This document shows, piece after piece, positions 9,586-18,447 of a DNA stretch of 64,000 nucleotides. Each line of letters begins with the position of its first letter. Within the stretch, counting starts at the first letter, position 1. Both the position numbers and the translations under genes were made by a program. Origin of the DNA: Sphingobacterium rhinopitheci (GTDB taxonomy: Bacteria > Bacteroidota > Bacteroidia > Sphingobacteriales > Sphingobacteriaceae); assembly GCF_022627575.1 (NCBI RefSeq), contig NZ_JADEYQ010000002.1, positions 1-64,000 of the forward strand. The letters are read 5' to 3'. The notes under the pieces are model-generated. The model was not told where the DNA came from and made no database searches. It saw only the letters and a program-made list of their open reading frames with translations.

Positions 9586-12021
9586 ATGAAAAAAGAGCTA
9601 ATAATTTTAATGAGTAGCATAGCAACGCTGTATATTCAGCAAGCCTATGCTCAAGAACAAGTCGTCGTTCAAGACACTTTGAAGAAAAGTAGTCTGGATG
9701 AAATTGTCGTTACGGGTAATATGAATCCTAAAAGAAAAATAGAATCTAGTACCGCAATTTCAACCTTCACGGCCAAAGAAATCCAACAACAAAATCCAAT
9801 AAGTGCTGCTGCTTTACTACAAAGAGTGCCAGGTTTTGCGGTAGAAGCTTCCGCTGGTGAAGTTGGTAACAATTTATTCTCGAGAGGTATTCCTTCTGCC
9901 GGTGCCTACGAATTCGTACAGATACAAGAAGATGGCCTTCCTATATTTGAGGATGGAGCATTGCAATTTGCTAATGCAGACAATTTCTTTAGGGTTGATA
10001 ATTATACCAATAGACTAGAAGCACTAAGAGGTGGTTCTGGGTCAATTTTCGCCACTAATTCACCAGGTGGTCTTATAAACTTTATCTCCAAAGAAGGTAC
10101 AGTAGATTTCACGGGTATTGCAAAAATTGAAACAAGCACATATGGACTCATGCGTTCAGACATTAATATTGGGGGACCATTAGTTAAGGATAAATTATTT
10201 TTTAATATTGGTGGTTTTTACCGTTCTGACGATGGTATAAGAAAAACAGGATTTAAGGCAAACCAAGGAGGACAAATACGTGCTAATCTTAAATACCTAT
10301 TTGATAAAGGACATGTAAAAGTAAATTATAAAAAATTAGACGATAGAAACACCTTTTACTTACCTATTCCATTAATTCAAGATGGGAATAAAATAAGTTC
10401 TTTTGAAGGATTCAACCCTAATTATGGAACATATAGTTACAAATCCATAAGTCAATTAAATATTCCACAAGCTGGCGGAGGATACTTTAGGAGAAATCTT
10501 CAAGATGGAATTCATCCAAAAGTAGATGCTATAGGTGCTGAGTTCAAATATGATCTAGGAAGTAATATCACCGTAGTTAACAAAATGAGATATACAGGGG
10601 TAAACATGAATTACACTGGTATATTTCCTGCGGGAGGACCACAGCGTGCGTCAGATTATGGTCTAAGTTCAGGAATATCAAGCAATAATTCACAGTATTC
10701 TTTGGTGAACAATGGCCAAATTGTAAATCCCGAATATGTGCAGAAACTAGGATTCTGGGCTATAGATAAGCAAATCAATAATTTTGTCAATGATCTACAA
10801 TTTAACTACACTTTTGATAAAGGTAATATTACTGCAGGATTCTACAAGTCAAATTGGAAATCACATCAATATTGGAATTGGAGTAACATCCTAACTACAG
10901 CAACAGACCGACCTGAACTTCTAAATTTGATTGACCAATCCCTTAATCCAACAGATATTGGCTATTCCAAAACTTATAATGGTGTTACTGACATGACATT
11001 CTTGCAACGAGATACTGAAACACAAGGAAGCTTAAATGATCTATACGTAAACGTAGATTATAACATCACGGATGCATTAAGCATCAACGGCGGTATTCGT
11101 TACAGCAACGACTTCTACCAAGGGAATTTTGCGAATACCTTAACAGGGAACTTAAATAACTCAGGCCTAACAACAGATGGTGTTCATGGTTTCGAAACAA
11201 CTACCGCAGCAAACAACATGAGTATATTAGGAAACAATTTCACGTACTGGAATTATGACATTAATAAAGTCTCATTCTCATTGGCATCAAACTACAAAAT
11301 TAATGGTAAGAATGCCGTTTATGCACGATTCTCTCAAGGATTTAGATCTCCTAATGAAGAGGCATATTACAATTACTTCTCAAACCCCAATCCCGATGGC
11401 CCATTAAAATCAGTAACTACAAATCAAATTGAAGTAGGATACAAATACTATTCATCTACATTTGACGTAGCCGTAATTCCATTTTACTCCACCCTCAAGA
11501 ATCTATCATTCACAGATGTATTCTCTGACGGATCATCAGAAAACACATTCGCCAACACGGAAAATATGGGTATCGAAATAGATGGTTTTGCACGTTTGTT
11601 TGGAGAGGTTTTGGAAATTTCCTTTAATGGAACATTTCAAAACCCTACATACAAGAACCTAGAAACAGGAAGTATTTTGGAAGGCAAAATAGTGCGTAGA
11701 ATGCCAAAATTATATTTCAACATATCACCGGCAGTGTATATCACAAAATCATGGAGAACATATGTAAGTATGAATTATTATGGTAAACGTTTCCAAGATG
11801 AGCTAAATGTCCAAACACTACCTGGTTTTTCAGAAGTGGGATTAGGAACGTCATATCAATTCGGAAAGATACGTTTTGCTATCGATGGCACAAACATATT
11901 CAATACAATTGGCATCACTGAAGGCGATCCTAGAGCAGGTTCTCCTTCAGGAGAAGGAATAATAATGGCTAGACCTATAATGGGTGCTGCAGCAAGAGCT
12001 TCGATAACTTTAGTTTTCTAA
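9586..12021 (+). CDS. TonB-dependent outer-membrane receptor of the trehalose operon
   Basis: An 811-residue receptor. A signal peptide (about 1-22, ending AYAQ) is followed by a TonB box-like DEIVVTG (38-44), a plug domain (about 55-165, including LQRVPGF and a NSPGGLINFISKEG stretch) and a C-terminal beta-barrel ending in SITLVF with terminal phenylalanine. It lacks the N-terminal carboxypeptidase-D-like domain of SusC proteins, and no SusD partner lies beside it, so it is a classical ferric/Fec-type receptor fold. Its place directly after trehalase suggests trehalose or an alpha-glucoside as ligand, though siderophore-type ligands cannot be excluded. Confidence 0.88.
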   Translation: MKKELIILMSSIATLYIQQAYAQEQVVVQDTLKKSSLDEIVVTGNMNPKRKIESSTAISTFTAKEIQQQNPISAAALLQRVPGFAVEASAGEVGNNLFSRGIPSAGAYEFVQIQEDGLPIFEDGALQFANADNFFRVDNYTNRLEALRGGSGSIFATNSPGGLINFISKEGTVDFTGIAKIETSTYGLMRSDINIGGPLVKDKLFFNIGGFYRSDDGIRKTGFKANQGGQIRANLKYLFDKGHVKVNYKKLDDRNTFYLPIPLIQDGNKISSFEGFNPNYGTYSYKSISQLNIPQAGGGYFRRNLQDGIHPKVDAIGAEFKYDLGSNITVVNKMRYTGVNMNYTGIFPAGGPQRASDYGLSSGISSNNSQYSLVNNGQIVNPEYVQKLGFWAIDKQINNFVNDLQFNYTFDKGNITAGFYKSNWKSHQYWNWSNILTTATDRPELLNLIDQSLNPTDIGYSKTYNGVTDMTFLQRDTETQGSLNDLYVNVDYNITDALSINGGIRYSNDFYQGNFANTLTGNLNNSGLTTDGVHGFETTTAANNMSILGNNFTYWNYDINKVSFSLASNYKINGKNAVYARFSQGFRSPNEEAYYNYFSNPNPDGPLKSVTTNQIEVGYKYYSSTFDVAVIPFYSTLKNLSFTDVFSDGSSENTFANTENMGIEIDGFARLFGEVLEISFNGTFQNPTYKNLETGSILEGKIVRRMPKLYFNISPAVYITKSWRTYVSMNYYGKRFQDELNVQTLPGFSEVGLGTSYQFGKIRFAIDGTNIFNTIGITEGDPRAGSPSGEGIIMARPIMGAAARASITLVF

Positions 12022-12043
12022 AACAGGAAAACGAATAACCTAT

Positions 12044-12076
12044 AAATCATCCTAATATTTTGTGTTGGGATGATTT
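12044..12076. terminator. hairpin between the receptor gene and the convergent AraC gene
   Basis: A 9-base inverted repeat, AAATCATCC (12044-12052) and GGATGATTT (12068-12076), lies just after the receptor stop codon and before a convergent gene. The T-tract is weak. Confidence 0.5.
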
Positions 12077-12120
12077 CATATATACAAAAGTTTGGCGGGC
12101 GAATCTTAAGATTACACAAT

Positions 12121-13029
12121 TCAGAAAGTACGTAATACAAAATTACCAGGCGTTATTCCTTCTCTATTTTTAAATAAACGCACAAAATAATTCACATCGT
12201 TAAAACCTGAAGCAAAGCACGACTCCTTTACACTTTTTGTAATAGTCAATAATTGCTTTGCTTTATCTAACCGCATCCTGATAATATATTCCATTGGGCT
12301 GACGCCTAATTCTCTTTTAAACATACGCGTCAAACTGGCTTTACTCATATTCGATACTTTTTGCAAAGTTTCAATAGTAAGTTTTTCGGTGATATTTCTT
12401 TTAATAAAATCTTTTAAATGCACTAATACAGAATTAATAGAATTGCCTAAATCTAGAGATAATAAGGATTGAGATTGTATTATACTAACAAATAATTCCT
12501 TAAAAGTGAGATCTACTAATACATCTTTCATTGGATTGGTGCTGGTAATATAAGAAAACAGTTTATTAACAATAGCAGCAATAGCAGGAGTATTATAAAG
12601 GTGAAAAAAATCAGGAATAATATTCCATCCTTGATTATTATTAGTTAAAGGATAAAATTCATTAAGATAGCTCATGACCGCCTTTATTTTATCTTGACTC
12701 ACCGTCAAAGCAGTACATTGAGTAGGTATCATCATGCTTGCCTCGGGAAAATCTATCTCCATAGTTGTATAAGCCGGTAATACAATTGTCTGTCCCGGTA
12801 AATAATCGAATGCATTAATATTATTGAGATACATTACCTTTTTCCCCTGTATCATATTAATAAAGACAAGATCATCAAACCGTAACGGCACAAGCGAAGC
12901 AGGTTGATAAGTCTCAAAGACATTCAATTCCATATCACCTAAGGTAAATGCTCTTCGATTTTCAATCAGCGTACTAATTTCTTTACGTTGTGAAAATGGC
13001 AATGTATGTATTAATGTATTATTCCCCAT
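12121..13029 (-). CDS. AraC family transcriptional regulator, divergent from aldehyde dehydrogenase
   Basis: About 302 residues from the ATG at 13029. The frame is open to an earlier ATG at 13089, but that adds a hydrophobic 20-residue stretch unlike a regulator, so the inner start is preferred. The first 180 residues form an AraC-type sensor domain (FDDLVFINMIQGKK, PGQTIVLPAYTTMEIDFPEA). The last 100 carry two helix-turn-helix motifs (about 222-300, including NMSKASLTRMFKRELGVSP and NDVNYFVRLFKNREGITP). It is divergent from an aldehyde dehydrogenase-DUF779 pair, an arrangement seen in many bacteria, so it probably activates that pair in response to an aldehyde or alcohol. Confidence 0.85.
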   Translation of the reverse strand: MGNNTLIHTLPFSQRKEISTLIENRRAFTLGDMELNVFETYQPASLVPLRFDDLVFINMIQGKKVMYLNNINAFDYLPGQTIVLPAYTTMEIDFPEASMMIPTQCTALTVSQDKIKAVMSYLNEFYPLTNNNQGWNIIPDFFHLYNTPAIAAIVNKLFSYITSTNPMKDVLVDLTFKELFVSIIQSQSLLSLDLGNSINSVLVHLKDFIKRNITEKLTIETLQKVSNMSKASLTRMFKRELGVSPMEYIIRMRLDKAKQLLTITKSVKESCFASGFNDVNYFVRLFKNREGITPGNFVLRTF

Positions 13030-13157
13030 GACTAAAAATAATATATAATTGGCAGTTATCAAATATAGTGTTCTAAAGAAGAAATTCATGACTTCGTTGC
13101 GTCATTTTTGTGCTATGTTTTGAGTCTATAATACTATTCTAGCGAACTCTTTCGTTA

Positions 13158-13165
13158 TAAATTTG
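13158..13165 (+). promoter_or_regulatory. -7 promoter element of the aldehyde dehydrogenase gene
   Basis: TAAATTTG matches the TAnnTTTG consensus 35 bases before the ATG at 13201. There is no -33 TTTG at the right spacing, as expected for an activator-dependent promoter. Confidence 0.5.
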
Positions 13166-13200
13166 TTAATAAAGTATTAATTATTATAAAATAAAACAAC

Positions 13201-14703
13201 ATGAGTACTATTAAAAGACCAACGTTTAAAGAGCGTTATGACAATTACATCGGAGGAAAATTTGTTGCTCCAGTTTTAGGAAAGTACTTTGACAATTTAT
13301 CACCTATCGATGGTAAAGTGTTTACTCAAGTAGCACATTCAACAGCGGAGGATTTAGATCTAGCTGTAAATGCTGCACACGAAGCATTCCAAACATGGAG
13401 TAAAACTTCAGCTACCGAAAGAAGCATTATTTTAAATAAAATAGCAGACCGCATCGAGCAAAATCTCGAATATATCGCCGCCGTAGAAACAGTAGATAAT
13501 GGTAAAGCAGTTCGCGAAACATTGAATGCCGATATCCCATTAGCAATCGATCACTTTCGTTATTTTGCGGGCGTTATTCGCGCTGAAGAAGGATCATTGA
13601 GCGAGTTGGATTCTAATACTGTATCTCTTATTGTACATGAGCCTATCGGTGTTGTAGCACAGATTATCCCATGGAACTTCCCATTATTAATGGCAGTTTG
13701 GAAACTAGCACCAGCATTAGCTGCAGGTAACACAGTGGTATTAAAACCTGCCGAAAGTACGCCTACTTCTATTATGGTATTAATGGAGCTGATTGGCGAT
13801 TTAATCCCTGCAGGCGTTATCAACGTAGTAAATGGTTTTGGTTCAGAATTAGGTCGTGCTTTGGTAACGAATCCTAAAGTTTCTAAAGCAGCATTCACCG
13901 GATCAACAGCTACAGGCCGTTTGGTAATGCAATATGCTACAGAAAACATTATACCTGTTACATTAGAATTGGGCGGTAAATCACCTAATGTATTCTTTAG
14001 CTCGGTAATGGATGCAGATGATGCATTCTTAGACAAAGCTATTGAAGGAGCTGTTTTATTTGCCTTAAATCAGGGAGAGATCTGTACTTGTCCGTCTCGT
14101 CTTTTAATACAAGAAGATATATATGACAAATTTATCGCTCGTGTGATCGAAAGAGTAAACCAAATCAAAGTAGGTAATCCATTAGATCCTACCGTAATGA
14201 TGGGAGCACAAGCTTCAAAAATTCAAAAAGATAAAATCTTATCATATATCAAATTAGGTAAAGAAGAAGGAGCAGAATTATTGACTGGTGGCGACGAGAA
14301 CATCTTAGGTGATGGTCTTGAAGAAGGTTACTATATTAAGCCGACGCTATTCAAAGGACATAACAAAATGCGTATCTTCCAAGAAGAAATTTTTGGCCCA
14401 GTATTAGCCGTAACTACATTCAAAGATGAAAAAGAAGCTATTGAGATTGCTAATGATACGATCTATGGATTAGGTGCAGGTGTTTGGACAAGAGATGCGC
14501 ACCAGTTGTATACTGTTCCACGTGCTATTCAATCTGGTCGCGTATGGGTTAATCAATACCATTCATATCCTGCTGGCGCACCATTTGGTGGTTACAAGCA
14601 GTCAGGTATCGGTCGTGAGAACCACAAACTGATGTTAGATTATTACAGACAAACAAAAAACATGTTAATCTCTTACAGTAAAGAAAAATTAGGTTTCTTC
14701 TAG
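13201..14703 (+). CDS. NAD-dependent aldehyde dehydrogenase (acetaldehyde/ExaC type)
   Basis: A 500-residue soluble aldehyde dehydrogenase oxidising aldehydes to carboxylates. Catalytic residues are N159 (IIPWNFPL), E256 (LELGGKSPN) and the nucleophile C295 ([11 protein letters not shown]), with the coenzyme motif FTGSTATG at 232-239. The GEICTCPSR version and the adjacent DUF779 gene are typical of the AldB/ExaC subgroup linked to acetaldehyde and other short aldehydes. A divergent AraC regulator suggests induction by substrate. A hairpin between this gene and DUF779 may lower expression of the second gene. Confidence 0.92.
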   Translation: MSTIKRPTFKERYDNYIGGKFVAPVLGKYFDNLSPIDGKVFTQVAHSTAEDLDLAVNAAHEAFQTWSKTSATERSIILNKIADRIEQNLEYIAAVETVDNGKAVRETLNADIPLAIDHFRYFAGVIRAEEGSLSELDSNTVSLIVHEPIGVVAQIIPWNFPLLMAVWKLAPALAAGNTVVLKPAESTPTSIMVLMELIGDLIPAGVINVVNGFGSELGRALVTNPKVSKAAFTGSTATGRLVMQYATENIIPVTLELGGKSPNVFFSSVMDADDAFLDKAIEGAVLFALNQGEICTCPSRLLIQEDIYDKFIARVIERVNQIKVGNPLDPTVMMGAQASKIQKDKILSYIKLGKEEGAELLTGGDENILGDGLEEGYYIKPTLFKGHNKMRIFQEEIFGPVLAVTTFKDEKEAIEIANDTIYGLGAGVWTRDAHQLYTVPRAIQSGRVWVNQYHSYPAGAPFGGYKQSGIGRENHKLMLDYYRQTKNMLISYSKEKLGFF

Positions 14704-14727
14704 GATTAACACAATAAAACAATGATT

Positions 14728-14753
14728 ATGGGGTTATTATTAGATAACCCCAT
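14728..14753 (+). terminator. intercistronic hairpin after aldehyde dehydrogenase
   Basis: ATGGGGTTAT (14728-14737) pairs with ATAACCCCAT (14744-14753) over a 6-base loop and is followed by a T-rich run. It lies between aldehyde dehydrogenase and the DUF779 gene, so it could be a partial terminator or mRNA-stabilising hairpin. Confidence 0.65.
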
Positions 14754-14773
14754 TTATTTTTAAACATAAAATT

Positions 14774-15148
14774 ATGGTCAGTAGATTAGCTATTACCGAA
14801 GCTGCTAAAGAGCTTATTCATACTTTGTCCGAAAAGCATGGAGAATTAATGTTCTATCAAGCTGGAGGATGTTGTGAAGGAACACAACCGCAGTGTTTTG
14901 AAAAAGGCGGTTACTTCCCACGGATGAATGATGCAATGATCGGATTAGTAGAGGGATATGAATTCTGGATCGATCGTGATTTATTTGAATACTGGCAGTA
15001 TTCTCATTTTACATTAGATGTGCTCGAAGGATTTGGGCCAGGGGGATTCTCTTTAGAGACACCACTTGGTAAAACCTTCAAAGTACATTATCGCTTATTC
15101 AATGAAGAAGAATTGAAAGATTTAGCACCTGTCAAGCGTAGTGTCTAA
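14774..15148 (+). CDS. DUF779 protein, partner of aldehyde dehydrogenase
   Basis: A 124-residue protein of unknown biochemical function matching DUF779. It has a conserved cysteine cluster, C33, C34 and C41 in AGGCCEGTQPQCF, and a SHFTLDVLEGFGPGGFSLE segment. No signal peptide or membrane segment is present. DUF779 genes repeatedly occur beside AldB/ExaC-type aldehyde dehydrogenases, as here (70 bases downstream). The cysteines could bind metal or act as a redox or aldehyde-handling site; that is speculation. Confidence 0.85.
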   Translation: MVSRLAITEAAKELIHTLSEKHGELMFYQAGGCCEGTQPQCFEKGGYFPRMNDAMIGLVEGYEFWIDRDLFEYWQYSHFTLDVLEGFGPGGFSLETPLGKTFKVHYRLFNEEELKDLAPVKRSV

Positions 15149-15225
15149 TATATTGTTGGGATACTTATCTCTCTTACGGCTTTGTATATAATTAGGTATA
15201 AATAGAGAAATAATCTGAAGGACAA

Positions 15226-15270
15226 AAAACAAATTAGGCTGTGGTAAAGATTCACAGCCTAATTTGTTTT
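15226..15270. terminator. strong bidirectional terminator
   Basis: An 18-base perfect inverted repeat (15226-15243 and 15253-15270, core AAATTAGGCTGTG) with a 9-base loop is flanked by A-runs and T-runs. It separates the convergent DUF779 and thioesterase genes. Confidence 0.85.
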
Positions 15271-15271
15271 G

Positions 15272-15676
15272 TTAATTATCTTTTTCTAATCCTTCCATTA
15301 CTGGAATAGGATTCTTTTGATCATCTAATGCCACGAGGCTAAACATCCCTTGAATTGCTAGTTCACGACCTTCTTTATACATATCCTCCACATAAATCTC
15401 CACTTTAACTTTTAGACTGGTCCGCCCAATACTATCTACACGCGCTATAGCTTCAATAATACTTCCTCCAGGGATTGCCTTTTCAAAATTAATTTTATCC
15501 GACGAAACCGTCACTATTGTCTTACGACAAAATCTAGTAGCAGCCATAAATGCTACCTCATCCATAATTGCCATTGCTTTACCACCGAACAATGTATCAT
15601 GATGATTCGTTAAAAAAGGAAAAACAGTAGTACAAATACGCGTTTCCGATTGCTCAATTCTCTCTTCGATTGTCAT
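15272..15676 (-). CDS. acyl-CoA thioesterase (hotdog fold, YciA-like)
   Basis: A 134-residue single hotdog-domain thioesterase cleaving acyl-CoA to free acid and CoA. It shows the YciA/acyl-CoA hydrolase pattern NHHDTLFGGKAMAIMDEVAF (residues 24-43, with the conserved GG and catalytic aspartate D39) followed by INFEKAIPGGSIIEAIARV. It is cytoplasmic. A -7 promoter box TATCTTTG lies on the minus strand at 15701-15694, about 17 bases before the ATG, so it has its own promoter between the MutS-like gene and itself. Substrate chain length cannot be read from sequence. Confidence 0.88.
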   Translation of the reverse strand: MTIEERIEQSETRICTTVFPFLTNHHDTLFGGKAMAIMDEVAFMAATRFCRKTIVTVSSDKINFEKAIPGGSIIEAIARVDSIGRTSLKVKVEIYVEDMYKEGRELAIQGMFSLVALDDQKNPIPVMEGLEKDN

Positions 15677-15709
15677 TACTATAAACTTTTGTGCAAAGAT
15701 AGGTATAAC

Positions 15710-17512
15710 CTAGCTTTCCACATCAATACCAATCCCTTTTAACAACATTGAAGCATTAAAAACGGTACATTTACCATTTTTTAACTTATAGTCGAACAGC
15801 ATTTCACCTTCGATCACTTGTATATCAAAATGGTAATTTTTGAGAATGCTTTCATATTCATCTTCCAGCGTAGCCAATTGCAAATCATGTGTGGCCACCA
15901 TTCCCATACCATTCATTGAAATCAGCTTTTTGATAATAGCTCTTGAACCAAGGTATTTATCTACAGAATTGGTACCGCGCAACATCTCGTCAATAAGGAC
16001 AAATGAATCCGGAGCTACCGCAACCAGTTCAAGGATAAATTTCATACGATCTAACTCCGCTTTAAACGTAGATGTACTTTCATTGAGGTTGTCCTTGATA
16101 CGCATATAAGATACCAACTTATAAATCGGTAAACTCAATTGCTCCGCACAAACTACAGCACCAGCGTATGCCAAAACCGCATTGACCCCTAGGGTACGGA
16201 GAAATGTACTTTTACCTGCCATGTTAGACCCTGTTATTAAAGCTAGCCTGTGTGAACTTGCATCATAATCGTTCGCTACAGCATTTTTCTTGGGAATTAA
16301 AGGATGATTTAATTGAATCGCATGTATACGATCAACCAAAGGATTGTCCATGATGGTAGGCGTCGTCCATTGTGGTGAATTGCGTTTTAGTGTCGCTAAA
16401 CTAACTAAAGATTCAAAATCAGCAACAATATCAAAAGTCTTCAACACATCACCTTCGTAATTATTTTTCCAATTTACGATCGCTAATACCTGTCTAAAAT
16501 CCCACAAGAATATCATATTTAGTAAGGCACCTACAAGGATATTATTGCGTGCATCCAATTTATCGACCAAAGAGCCCAAGGTTTTGAATGCGATAGACAG
16601 TTTTTCTGATTTATCTGTTTTCAAACTAATTTGTAAATCCTTGGTATAAGTAGATTCAAACTGCTCATCTTCGAGCATTTTAATGGCATCCGCATAAGCT
16701 ATCAAGGTAACACCGACTTTATCGATACGATTAGAGAAATAGCTCACTTTTCCGGCTAAGGCCAATGTCCACATTAAATGTACGATAGCGAGTAATAACA
16801 TATAGTTCCATACTGGATAAAATATCAATGAAACAATAGTACCTACAACAAATAAATAAGGAGCAATAGCAACATATACCTTCAAGAATGAAGAACCAAA
16901 TTTGAGCGCATCATCACTTAAATAGCGGCTTAAAAAAGTTTTAATATTAATCTGCTTACCGAGATTGAAAAGTAATTTTGTCTGAAGCCTTTGACTCCAA
17001 CTATGTTTATTCGCCAATTCAGCTGCAGCCTCTTGTCTAGCTACAATTACATCTTTTGATGAAGGAGCTAAAAACCAAGATGCTAATCGCTCGACACCAT
17101 CAGCTGTTGCTGCACGGTTGACAAGGTTAAAAACAGAATTAGGGCCAAATATATCTAAATCAGAAACGTAAGGATGCTTACCATTATCATATAAAACACC
17201 ATGGTCGTACATATTTAGTTCCCCTTCAATTATGGAAACTTCATTTTTATTGACACGAAGAAAAGCCAAGTTTTCGTCTCTATTTTTCTCCAATTGACTT
17301 TGTCTCCTTACTAAGAAAGCGAAGAGAATTAAGATAAGAAAAACAGCGAGTAATAGCAGCCAAACGTTATTGGTCTGAAAGATTTGAAATAAAATAATAG
17401 AACCGCCTATAATTACAGCCAAGCGAAATAAACTATTCCTATTAATTTGCTTTTCCAAAGAAATGAGAACTTCTTCGGTATTTTTGATATTATTATAATA
17501 AAATTCATTCAT
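15710..17512 (-). CDS. membrane-associated MutS-like ATPase
   Basis: About 600 residues from the ATG at 17512; a TTG one codon earlier is less likely. The C-terminal third is a MutS domain-V ATPase: Walker A GSNMAGKST (429-437), a signature helix region near NESTSTF (478-484), Walker B VLIDE (506-510) and the switch histidine in VATHDLQLATLED (540-552). The mismatch-binding domains I-III of true MutS are missing. Instead there are hydrophobic pairs at about 31-69 and 213-256 that look like membrane segments. It is therefore not the mismatch-repair MutS. Similar proteins are common in Bacteroidota and unassigned. A -7-like box TAGCTTTG (17520-17513) abuts the ATG. Confidence 0.8.
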   Translation of the reverse strand: MNEFYYNNIKNTEEVLISLEKQINRNSLFRLAVIIGGSIILFQIFQTNNVWLLLLAVFLILILFAFLVRRQSQLEKNRDENLAFLRVNKNEVSIIEGELNMYDHGVLYDNGKHPYVSDLDIFGPNSVFNLVNRAATADGVERLASWFLAPSSKDVIVARQEAAAELANKHSWSQRLQTKLLFNLGKQINIKTFLSRYLSDDALKFGSSFLKVYVAIAPYLFVVGTIVSLIFYPVWNYMLLLAIVHLMWTLALAGKVSYFSNRIDKVGVTLIAYADAIKMLEDEQFESTYTKDLQISLKTDKSEKLSIAFKTLGSLVDKLDARNNILVGALLNMIFLWDFRQVLAIVNWKNNYEGDVLKTFDIVADFESLVSLATLKRNSPQWTTPTIMDNPLVDRIHAIQLNHPLIPKKNAVANDYDASSHRLALITGSNMAGKSTFLRTLGVNAVLAYAGAVVCAEQLSLPIYKLVSYMRIKDNLNESTSTFKAELDRMKFILELVAVAPDSFVLIDEMLRGTNSVDKYLGSRAIIKKLISMNGMGMVATHDLQLATLEDEYESILKNYHFDIQVIEGEMLFDYKLKNGKCTVFNASMLLKGIGIDVES

Positions 17513-17564
17513 CAAAGCTAATATAAGAAAAGCCTTTGAGAAGTAGATTCATATTAAACTATTT

Positions 17565-18221
17565 TTACCATGCCTTGTCACCCACCAGTGGTACGAACCT
17601 AAAAGTATCTAATTCAATACGTTCAAAATCGTTTTCTGCTATGCGCAGAATAGTGACCATCTTTTGAGATTTCTCATCCCCTACCGGAATAACAAGTAAA
17701 CCACCAAGCTTCAACTGCTTGAGCATTACTTCGGGAACAAATGGCGCTCCTGCAGTAACAATAATCTTGTCATATGGACCATGTTCTGGAATACCTTTAG
17801 AGCCATCACCTAAGAAAAAATTTGGTTTATACCCCATATATGGCAATACCTGAATAGTACGATTATAAATATTTTCCTGTCTTTCAATGGTATACACCTC
17901 AGCACCTAATTCTAAGAGAATACAAGTTTGGTAACCTGATCCTGTTCCAATTTCTAATACTTTATGACCCTTTTGCACATGTAATAATTCGGACTGATAA
18001 GCTACCGTATAAGGTTGAGATATTGTCTGACCATCCCCAATAGGGAAAGCAATATCACGATAAGCTTGATTCCAAAATGTTTCATCAAAGAAGAAATGTC
18101 TAGGCACTTTACCTATGGCTTTCAAGACATTTCGATCTTGAATCCCCCTACTTTCTAAATGTGCGACTAATTTCTTTCGAGCACCCTTTTCTCTATAATT
18201 ATCTACGAATTTATATGCCAT
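17565..18221 (-). CDS. pcm: protein-L-isoaspartate O-methyltransferase
   Basis: A 218-residue SAM-dependent methyltransferase that repairs isoaspartyl residues in aged proteins. Visible motifs are the substrate-side FPIGDGQTISQPYTVAYQ (about 60-77), SAM motif I VLEIGTGSGYQTCIL (about 89-103) and PYDKIIVTAGAPFVP (about 149-163). Length is normal for the family. A -7 box TATTTTTG on the minus strand at 18236-18229 ends 7 bases before the ATG, so the mRNA leader is very short. No gene is visible in 18222-18447. Confidence 0.93.
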   Translation of the reverse strand: MAYKFVDNYREKGARKKLVAHLESRGIQDRNVLKAIGKVPRHFFFDETFWNQAYRDIAFPIGDGQTISQPYTVAYQSELLHVQKGHKVLEIGTGSGYQTCILLELGAEVYTIERQENIYNRTIQVLPYMGYKPNFFLGDGSKGIPEHGPYDKIIVTAGAPFVPEVMLKQLKLGGLLVIPVGDEKSQKMVTILRIAENDFERIELDTFRFVPLVGDKAW

Positions 18222-18447
18222 TCTTTTTCAAAAATACCCCAATTAAAGGACATTATTAAAGATTAAATACAAAATATTTCTGCACAGTATAGTTAGCTTT
18301 TTATTAGGTCTTTACAAGAGATTTTGTATTTTCACCTTCTAAAATAAGCAATCATATTTACACATTTAAATATTAAGGTTAATTTCCAACACTATTTAAA
18401 TGAATTAATAATAAACTAAACATCTATACATAAAAATTATATAATTT

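Noticed and set aside
13560-14036. A 158-codon antisense frame in the aldehyde dehydrogenase gene
   Set aside because: It is the mirror of a highly conserved coding frame; no promoter or family resemblance.
15710-17512. Mismatch-repair MutS
   Set aside because: Mismatch-recognition domains are absent and hydrophobic membrane-like segments are present; only the ATPase domain is shared.
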